In this document: piece after piece, positions 1-5,003 of the stretch
How positions within the stretch are numbered: the first letter of the stretch is position 1
Layout: each line of letters begins with the position of its first letter
Assembly (NCBI GenBank): GCA_030916555.1
Contig: JAUPWK010000005.1
Coordinates: forward strand, 1 to 7,948
Direction of reading: 5' to 3'
DNA: 7,948 bases
Source: Patescibacteria group bacterium
Lineage (GTDB): Bacteria > Patescibacteriota > Patescibacteriia > UBA9934
The notes under the pieces: model-generated
The model's database searches: none
The model's input: the letters and a program-made list of their open reading frames with translations, nothing else
What the model was told of the DNA's origin: nothing
Made by a program: the position numbers and the translations under genes

Positions 1-32
1 ATCCAGGTAAGCGCTCCAGACCTTTGCGTGAG

Positions 33-383
33 ATGTTCAAGTTACGGTATTTTCGTATTCTAGGGTTAATTTCCAGCGTATTCTGGTTTGGGGTAGTTCT
101 CCTTCCTTCAGTTCGTGTGGTGCCGATTATTTACGGCAAGACGGCGGTTCCGCTGCATTACAATATCCATGTGGGCGTTGATATGGTTGGTCCGTGGTGG
201 CAGATCTACCTTGTACCTACTATCGGCCTTTTGGTGTTGGGCGTGAATTTAGTGTTGGCTCGTTTTATGTGGACCCGGGATCCGATGTTGTCACACGTGG
301 CTGTGGCTGCTACGGCGGTGATTGAGCTATTATTGTTTGTCGCCATGATCTTTATTGTATTTCTGTCCCTGTCCTATGCTTGA
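33..383 (+). CDS. Small three-helix membrane protein, function unknown
   Basis: The protein has 116 residues from the ATG at 33. Three hydrophobic segments lie at about residues 9-32, 56-78 and 88-114, joined by a loop reading TAVPLHYNIHVGVDMVGPWW (38-57). That loop (VPLHYN..xGxDxxGPWW) followed by a helix resembles the DUF1648-type arrangement found in small bacterial membrane proteins, but I assign no activity. The stop (TGA 381-383) overlaps the likely mraY start at 376, so the two genes are probably co-translated. The start is uncertain: a TTG at 24 is in frame, and the frame stays open to the window edge, so an upstream extension cannot be excluded. The ATG at 33 puts the first helix near the N-terminus, as expected. 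Confidence is high that it is a gene and low on its role. Confidence 0.75.
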   Translation: MFKLRYFRILGLISSVFWFGVVLLPSVRVVPIIYGKTAVPLHYNIHVGVDMVGPWWQIYLVPTIGLLVLGVNLVLARFMWTRDPMLSHVAVAATAVIELLLFVAMIFIVFLSLSYA

Positions 384-1434
384 AGCATTTGTGATGACAA
401 AAATTCTCATTTTGTCGACCATGGCATTTTTGGTAGCTTTTGCCTGGACCCCGATCCTGACGCATTTTTTGTATAAATTTAAGCTCGGTAAGTCCATTCG
501 TAGTGCAGTAACAGCACCTATGTTTGCCGAGCTTCATAAGAAAAAGGCCGGCGTTCCTACACTTGGCGGTTTGCTGATGTGGGGAACGACGTTTGGTATA
601 GCTCTATTCTTTGCGCTCGGGGCTTGGATTTTTCCAGGTTCATTTTTAGCTGAGTTGAATTTCTTTTCACGTTCACAAACGTGGTTACCGATTGCTGCGC
701 TGATTGCAGCCGGTCTGGTGGGTATGGCTGACGATTTTATGAATATTCATAAAATTGGTACGCACGGAGGCGGGATTGATATTCGGCACCGCCTAGTGCT
801 GTATGCGTTGATTGCGGCGATTGGCGCTTGGTGGTTTTATATTAAATTAGGTTGGGATAGCCTGCATATTCCACTGTACGGAGATATTTCGATTGGTTGG
901 TGGTACGTGCCATTTTTCATTATCGTGATTGTTGCCACTTCATTTTCGGTTAACCAAACAGATGGATTGGATGGGTTAGCTGGTGGTACGTTAGCTTCAG
1001 CTTTTTCTGCGTATGCGGTTATCTCCCTCATCCAGGGAAGATATGATCTCGCGGCGCTGTGTGCAGTTATTGTGGGGAGTTTGTTGGCCTTTCTTTGGTT
1101 CAATATTTACCCCGCTCGCTTCATTATGGGTGACACGGGAGCTATGAGCATGGGTGTTACTCTTGGTATTGTGGCGTTGCTAACGAATTCTGCGCTGCTG
1201 TTGCCGATCATTGGTTTTGTATTCGTAATTGAATCACTCACGACCATCATTCAGATTACATCGAAGAAATTATTTAAACGAAAAGTCTTTTTGATTGCCC
1301 CAATCCACCATCATTTTGAAGCTCAGGGATGGCCGGAACCCAAGGTAGTCATGAGATTTTGGGTTGTATCTTGGATCGGAGCCGGGGTCGGATTGATCAT
1401 TGCGCTGCTTGATGTGGCTACTCACTTAACGTAG
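376..1434 (+). CDS. mraY: Phospho-N-acetylmuramoyl-pentapeptide-transferase (MraY)
   Basis: MraY is an integral membrane enzyme that transfers phospho-MurNAc-pentapeptide from UDP to undecaprenyl phosphate, giving lipid I on the cytoplasmic face. The 352-residue product is of normal length and rich in hydrophobic segments. Family motifs appear in order: HKKKAGVPTLGG (54-65), the Asp pair in MADDFMNI (D119, D120), NQTDGLDGLAGG (193-204), FNIYPARFIMGDTGAM with D253, and APIHHHFEAQGW with the His triplet at 311-313. D119, D120 and D253 match the three Asp residues needed by the family (D115, D116 and D267 in E. coli). ATG 376 is chosen because it overlaps the upstream stop; ATG 394 and TTG 355 are in-frame alternatives, and none has a convincing Shine-Dalgarno site. 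ftsW starts 6 bases downstream. Confidence 0.97.
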   Translation: MLEAFVMTKILILSTMAFLVAFAWTPILTHFLYKFKLGKSIRSAVTAPMFAELHKKKAGVPTLGGLLMWGTTFGIALFFALGAWIFPGSFLAELNFFSRSQTWLPIAALIAAGLVGMADDFMNIHKIGTHGGGIDIRHRLVLYALIAAIGAWWFYIKLGWDSLHIPLYGDISIGWWYVPFFIIVIVATSFSVNQTDGLDGLAGGTLASAFSAYAVISLIQGRYDLAALCAVIVGSLLAFLWFNIYPARFIMGDTGAMSMGVTLGIVALLTNSALLLPIIGFVFVIESLTTIIQITSKKLFKRKVFLIAPIHHHFEAQGWPEPKVVMRFWVVSWIGAGVGLIIALLDVATHLT

Positions 1435-1440
1435 CTCATT

Positions 1441-2553
1441 ATGACTGGTCGTGGAGGCTTTCATTATGATCGGACCTTCTTTGCCTTGCTTTTTGGCTTG
1501 GTAGCTATTGGTCTCATCATGTTAGCTTCTGCATCCTGGCCGCTTGGTTTTGATCGTTTTGGAGACGGATACTATTTTTTAAAGCATCAACTCATCTTTG
1601 GATTGTTACCGGGGCTCGTTGGTTGCGCTGTGGCCATGCGCGTGTCCTACGATAACCTAAGGCGTTTTGCTCCGCATATGCTTGGGTTATCCATCGCGCT
1701 CTTGATCCTCGTGTTCATTCCTGGGATCGGGGCAGATTTTGGAACGTCACATAGTTGGATTAGTTTGGGGAGTTTTTCATTTCAACCTTCCGAACTTGTA
1801 AAGCTCACATTTTTAATTTACCTCGCCGCGTGGCTTGAGAGTCGTTCAAAGCATGAGTTGAAGAGTGTTGCAACTGGTTTGGCGCCGTTTCTTACGGTGC
1901 TTGGGTTAATTAGTCTGCTGCTCATATTGCAGCCTGATACGGGATCACTTGGTATTATCGTTTTAACGGCGTTTTCTGTATACTTTGTAGCCGGCGCCCC
2001 GATTGTGTACTTGGTTGGTTTGGGCCTGGTGGGCGCGGTGGGACTTGGATTGCTGTTAAAGTTTTCTGAATATCGAGCGGCGCGTATCTTGACCTTCTTG
2101 CATCCGGAGCTTGACCCACTTGGAATCGGTTATCACATCAATCAAGCTCTGCTTGCGATTGGTTCAGGGGGAATTTTTGGTCGCGGTTACGGTCATAGTT
2201 TGCAGAAGTTTCAATATTTGCCAGAAGTTGCAGGTGACTCCATTTTTGCGGTCATGTCTGAGGAGCTTGGATTCATACTTGTGACAGTGTTTTTGTTCTT
2301 TTACTTAGCATTTATTTTTCGCGGTTTGAAGATTGCTGAAGCTGCTCCAGATGGTTTTGGTAGATATCTCGTTATTGGGATTATGGCCTGGTTTGGAATT
2401 CAGGCTTTTGTGAATATCGGGGCAATGGTTGGCATTATGCCAATCACAGGAGTGCCGTTACCGTTTATTAGCTATGGCGGCACAGCGTTGGCTATTTCTC
2501 TTACTGCGGCTGGTGTAGTATTAAATGTGTCAGGAGTGAAACAGAAGAATTGA
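1441..2553 (+). CDS. ftsW: Peptidoglycan glycosyltransferase FtsW (SEDS family)
   Basis: This SEDS-family polymerase extends glycan strands from lipid II at the division septum, normally with a class B penicillin-binding protein. It has 370 residues with many hydrophobic helices. Recognisable motifs are LILQPDTGS (161-169), GSGGIFGRGYGHS (241-253), YLPEVAGDSIFAV with D266 at the conserved catalytic Asp of FtsW/RodA, SEELGF just after, and PFISYGGT (341-348). FtsW is preferred over the paralogue RodA because the gene sits between mraY and murG and because the GSGG.FGRG/QKF.YLPE pattern is FtsW-like. ATG 1441 lies 6 bases after the mraY stop; no strong Shine-Dalgarno is visible, suggesting coupling. 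The TGA stop at 2551-2553 abuts the murG leader. Confidence 0.95.
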   Translation: MTGRGGFHYDRTFFALLFGLVAIGLIMLASASWPLGFDRFGDGYYFLKHQLIFGLLPGLVGCAVAMRVSYDNLRRFAPHMLGLSIALLILVFIPGIGADFGTSHSWISLGSFSFQPSELVKLTFLIYLAAWLESRSKHELKSVATGLAPFLTVLGLISLLLILQPDTGSLGIIVLTAFSVYFVAGAPIVYLVGLGLVGAVGLGLLLKFSEYRAARILTFLHPELDPLGIGYHINQALLAIGSGGIFGRGYGHSLQKFQYLPEVAGDSIFAVMSEELGFILVTVFLFFYLAFIFRGLKIAEAAPDGFGRYLVIGIMAWFGIQAFVNIGAMVGIMPITGVPLPFISYGGTALAISLTAAGVVLNVSGVKQKN

Positions 2554-2567
2554 GATTAGCGGAATGT

Positions 2568-3665
2568 ATGGCGCATCACGTCCTCATGACCGGTGGAGGA
2601 ACCCTGGGTCCTGTGACTCCATTACTTGCGGTTGCTGCTGAGTGGAAAAAACGGGAGCCTGAGGCAAAAGTGTCTTGGATTGGTACTGCTCATGGACCTG
2701 AGCGAGTGCTGATTGAGGCGGCAAAGATTGATTTTTTTAGCATCCCAGCGCCTAAGCTTGATCGCACCCGAATTTGGAAGTTGCCGCTCGTGCCATGTTT
2801 ATTTGTTTGGAGTTGTGTTCGGGCTTTCATGATGCTTAGTGATCTTCAGCCTGACATTGTACTTTCGGCGGGTGCGTACGTCAGTGTGCCGGTGGCGTGG
2901 ATGGCGAAGCTGCGGGGGATTCCGGTGTGGGTGCACCAACTTGATGTTGTCCCGGGTTTGGCTAATAAATTAATGGCACCAGTAGCCAAGAGGGTTAGTG
3001 TGACATGGACCGAGTCACTGACGGCTTTCCCAGCCAAGAAAACGGCAGTAGTCGGTGCTATGGCGAGAAAGTTTGTTAATGTTGGGGAACGTGAAATGGC
3101 GCGTGAGCGCTATGGGTTTGCAGCCGATAAACCAACCGTACTCGTGATGGGTGGCGGTACGGGCGCGGCTTCGCTTAACGAAATGATGGCGGCTATCGGA
3201 CCCGAGCTCGTAAAACATGCCAACGTTATTCATTTGACTGGTAAAGGAAAGATGCTTGGTGCCCTGGGATCAATCGCGAATAACTACGTGCCGCTTGAGT
3301 TTCTTCAGGAAGGTATGGCGGACGCGTATGCAGTTGCTGATGTGGTGGTAGCTAGGGCTGGAATGGGAACCATTGCTGAATTGGCTGCGCTTGGAAAGCC
3401 AACTGTTCTTATTCCTATTCCTGCATCACATCAGGAGGCAAACGCTAAGGCTCTTACTGATCGCCAGGCTGCGGAAGCGGTTACATATTTGACTCCGCAA
3501 ACACTCATGCAGGCGATTACCCGGTTACTCGAGCATGAAGAACGACGAACAGAGTTGGCACACAATATTCGCGGCGTTTTCGCCTTAAATGCAGATGAGC
3601 GTATTGTGCACGAATGCTTGTTGCTTCTTGAGCCAGTCGTAGTCCCAGTTGCGCAAAAGGTATGA
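2568..3665 (+). CDS. murG: UDP-GlcNAc:lipid I GlcNAc transferase (MurG), divergent active-site loops
   Basis: MurG is a peripheral membrane GT28/GT-B enzyme that adds GlcNAc to lipid I to form lipid II. The 365-residue protein has both halves of the fold: an N-terminal loop MTGGGTLGPVTPLLAVA (7-23), the acceptor-domain stretch VHQLDVVPGLANK (122-134), the second glycine loop VMGGGTGAASLN (193-204), and the donor-binding stretch ARAGMGTIAELAALGKP (262-278) followed by SHQEANAKAL (287-296). E271, H288 and Q289 fit the UDP-GlcNAc-binding positions. The usual GTGGH loop is GTLGP here, so the conserved His is Pro15, and HEQN is HQLD. ATG 2568 puts the loop at the usual distance from the N-terminus and has GCGGA 4 bases upstream. 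A TTG at 2550 overlapping the ftsW stop is an alternative. The TGA stop overlaps the next gene as ATGA. Confidence 0.94.
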   Translation: MAHHVLMTGGGTLGPVTPLLAVAAEWKKREPEAKVSWIGTAHGPERVLIEAAKIDFFSIPAPKLDRTRIWKLPLVPCLFVWSCVRAFMMLSDLQPDIVLSAGAYVSVPVAWMAKLRGIPVWVHQLDVVPGLANKLMAPVAKRVSVTWTESLTAFPAKKTAVVGAMARKFVNVGEREMARERYGFAADKPTVLVMGGGTGAASLNEMMAAIGPELVKHANVIHLTGKGKMLGALGSIANNYVPLEFLQEGMADAYAVADVVVARAGMGTIAELAALGKPTVLIPIPASHQEANAKALTDRQAAEAVTYLTPQTLMQAITRLLEHEERRTELAHNIRGVFALNADERIVHECLLLLEPVVVPVAQKV

Positions 3666-4336
3666 ACATGCTTGAACGTTATATTTTTTCAGTGGTTGCG
3701 GGGGTGGCAATCGGGCTCCTTGGATTGGGGGTTATTTTACGCGACTCGGATGCTGAGCCTGAAATGTCATTAGCGGATAAGTGTTCATTGATTGGTGGGG
3801 AATGGCTGTATCGCAGTGCCGATCTCGTTTGTTTACAGGCTGATGGTATTCGGCTCACGTATCTCGCAAGTACCGATACGTTTGTTCCCGTTGAAGCTCC
3901 TGTTGGCATTGTGTCTGTTGCGCAGGCGTCGGAAACCCCTAAAGACGTCTTGCAGGTTTGTGATGATGAAGTTCCAAAGTTTGAAGCCTTCACGGTTCCG
4001 GTAGAGGATGTGAGGCGGCCGGAGCTTGATTTTTCAACGTATCCGGAGGCCCGCAAATATCGCACTGCAATCAGTAAAGATGTTGACAGAGGCGTTAATT
4101 TTGGTGGGCATTACGTGCTCTCAATGTGGGGGTGCGGTGAGGGATGCGTGGGATCCGCAGTAATTGATGCTTTGAGTGGCGAAATTTTGTCCTATGGACT
4201 CACGGCGGCGGGGTATAGCTATCAACCGAATAGCTTGCTCATACTTGCGAAGCCTGATACCTATTATGTTATTGACGAACAGGATTCGGCGCCTGAATTC
4301 TTACCTTGGGACTCTGCTTGTGCAAGATTCAACTAA
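3662..4336 (+). CDS. Membrane-anchored or secreted Cys-rich protein with a GHYVLSMWGCGEGC motif, function unknown
   Basis: The 224-residue protein begins with a short basic segment and one hydrophobic helix (about 7-27), a signal anchor or uncleaved signal peptide; no lipobox Cys is seen, so the rest should face outside the membrane. After the helix comes CSLIGGEWLYRSADLVC (C41 to C57), resembling the C..GG.W..C motif of CPR exported proteins. The C-terminal half carries VNFGGHYVLSMWGCGEGC (145-162), then an AVIDALSGEI strand, similar to an uncharacterised exported family with NFAGHY...WGCGxxC and a following IIDxxTGK. Six cysteines outside the helix (41, 57, 100, 158, 162, 220) could form three disulfides. 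The start overlaps the murG stop (ATGA). ATG 3668 is an alternative with AAAAGG at 3655-3660, 7 bases upstream. No catalytic function can be assigned. Confidence 0.85.
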   Translation: MNMLERYIFSVVAGVAIGLLGLGVILRDSDAEPEMSLADKCSLIGGEWLYRSADLVCLQADGIRLTYLASTDTFVPVEAPVGIVSVAQASETPKDVLQVCDDEVPKFEAFTVPVEDVRRPELDFSTYPEARKYRTAISKDVDRGVNFGGHYVLSMWGCGEGCVGSAVIDALSGEILSYGLTAAGYSYQPNSLLILAKPDTYYVIDEQDSAPEFLPWDSACARFN

Positions 4337-4345
4337 CTTTTGCTT

Positions 4346-4684
4346 ATGTCAGTCCGCCACAGAATGAAGTTGACCCCTGAGAATTTTGAGAAGGTAAAGA
4401 GCGGCGAAAAGAAATATGAATTCCGTTTGAATGATGAAAAGCGTAAAGCGCTTCAAGTGGGCGAGCGCGTAGAGTTTGCAAAACTGCCAGAGCTTGAGAT
4501 GAGTGTGATTGCGGAGATCACCTCACTTCATGTGTTTAAAAATTTTTCTGATTTGTACCAACACTTTCCGGAGGCCGTAAATGGTTATTCGGAAATTGAG
4601 TTTTTAGATAGAATGTACAGCTATTACACTAAAATAGAGGAAGAAAAGTATGGTGTGGTAGCGATCGGAATTTTGCTCGTGTAA
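4346..4684 (+). CDS. ASCH-domain protein (PUA-like fold), probable RNA- or nucleoside-related
   Basis: The 112-residue protein is essentially one ASCH domain. Diagnostic residues are in MKLTPENFEKVKSGEKKYEF (7-26) and RLNDEKRKALQVGERVEF (27-44), the G-x-K-x-x-E-x-R element plus the VGE-x-V-x-F strand, followed by EMSVIAEITSLHVF and a C-terminal EEEKYGVVAIGI strand. ASCH proteins share the PUA-like barrel and are thought to bind RNA or modified nucleosides. In E. coli YqfB, which hydrolyses N4-acetylcytidine, the equivalent loop has Lys and Thr; here K22 is kept and Glu25 replaces the Thr, so this is another subgroup and the reaction is unknown. ATG 4346 lies 9 bases after the previous stop; ATG 4364 would remove residues before the first strand and TTG 4340 is less likely. 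It is the last gene before the terminator. Confidence 0.85.
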   Translation: MSVRHRMKLTPENFEKVKSGEKKYEFRLNDEKRKALQVGERVEFAKLPELEMSVIAEITSLHVFKNFSDLYQHFPEAVNGYSEIEFLDRMYSYYTKIEEEKYGVVAIGILLV

Positions 4685-4699
4685 ACTAAATACGTAAAC

Positions 4700-4729
4700 A
4701 AAAAACTCTCACATTCGTGAGAGTTTTTT
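4700..4729. terminator. Bidirectional intrinsic terminator
   Basis: A perfect 8-bp stem (ACTCTCAC 4705-4712 with GTGAGAGT 4717-4724) closes an ATTC loop. It is preceded by A4700-4705 and followed by T4724-4729, so either strand gives a hairpin plus U tract. It lies 15 bases after the ASCH gene stop and directly beyond the CCA end of the minus-strand tRNA-Lys, so it can end both converging transcripts. The last T (4729) is also the complement of the tRNA 3'-terminal A. Confidence 0.92.
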
Positions 4730-4803
4730 GGTGCGCCGGGCGGGGATCGAACCCGCGACCACGAGCTTAAAAGGCTCTTGCTCTACCGCTGAGCTACCAG
4801 CGC
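4729..4803 (-). tRNA. tRNA-Lys (UUU), CCA encoded
   Basis: Read on the minus strand, the 75-nt cloverleaf has acceptor GCGCTGG/CCGGCGC (one G-U pair), TA at 8-9, D stem GCTC/GAGC with a 7-nt loop, anticodon loop CTTTTAA with anticodon TTT at 4769-4771, a 5-nt variable loop, T stem GCGGG/CCCGC with loop TTCGATC, discriminator A and an encoded CCA at 4729-4731. The anticodon stem has an A·G mismatch at 27-43; the other four pairs are canonical. It is transcribed against the cell wall operon and shares its terminator. Antisense reading of the gene yields a false peptide (AGIEPATTSLKG...) that opens into the ATPase frame. Confidence 0.97.
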
Positions 4804-4805
4804 GT

Positions 4806-4931
4806 GGAAGACCTACCCAAGTTTGTCCATTTTCGTCGTCGTTCGTTCCGCTCGGTCTCACCGTAGGATTTGCCTACGCCTTGGCCGTGCTCACTCACTC
4901 CTCGAATCTGAACAAACTTAGTAGGTCTTCC
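4806..4931. repeat. 126-bp imperfect palindrome next to the tRNA-Lys 5' end
   Basis: The outer arms are GGAAGACCTAC (4806-4816) and GTAGGTCTTCC (4921-4931), a perfect 11-bp match. After a 2:1 internal loop comes a further 8-bp match, AAGTTTGT (4819-4826) with ACAAACTT (4912-4919). At the centre is CGTAGG-ATTTG-CCTACG (4862-4878), flanked by partly complementary GCTCGGTC and GGCCGTGC. The left arm stops 2 bases from the mature tRNA 5' end. It could be a miniature mobile or REP-like palindrome, or a structured tRNA leader; no clear target-site duplication is seen. I could not identify a convincing promoter for the tRNA or the ATPase inside it. Confidence 0.8.
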
Positions 4932-5003
4932 TCGTTTTACGAGAATTTTGAAATCGTCGGAAGGATAGCAGAAATCCTTGATTTTGGGAAGGGGGAGGAG
5001 TCG
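4932..5003 (+). promoter_or_regulatory. ATPase leader with strong ribosome binding site
   Basis: A purine run GGGGGAGGAG (4991-5000) ends 3 bases before ATG 5004 and is the strongest Shine-Dalgarno in the window, which decides the ATPase start. Upstream are a small hairpin CTCG-TTTTA-CGAG (4931-4943) and a 6-bp hairpin AAGGAT/ATCCTT (4961-4979). TTGAAA at 4948-4953 could be a -35 element, but no good -10 follows at the right distance, so no promoter is called. Confidence 0.6.

Noticed and set aside
1..32. End of an upstream gene (TAA at 8-10)
   Set aside because: Only two codons of that frame are visible, too little to call a gene.
2550..2567. TTG start for murG overlapping the ftsW stop
   Set aside because: It adds six residues that are not part of the family N-terminus; ATG 2568 places the glycine loop normally. 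It remains a possible alternative.
381..3665. Reassigned TGA codons (code 25)
   Set aside because: TGA ends the three-helix protein, ftsW and murG at the expected family lengths, so it is a normal stop here.
3679..4065. Minus-strand open frame of 128 codons opposite the Cys-rich protein gene
   Set aside because: The plus-strand frame has a signal anchor, conserved motifs and operon coupling; the antisense frame has none.
4804..4843. Promoter for the tRNA inside the palindrome arm
   Set aside because: A TGGACA on the minus strand resembles a -35 element, but no acceptable -10 lies 16-18 bases downstream before the tRNA.
4728..5003. Treating the ATPase as starting at 4728 with 968 residues
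   Set aside because: The extra 92 codons are antisense tRNA-Lys and palindrome sequence. A strong Shine-Dalgarno and ATG at 5004 give a family-length protein.
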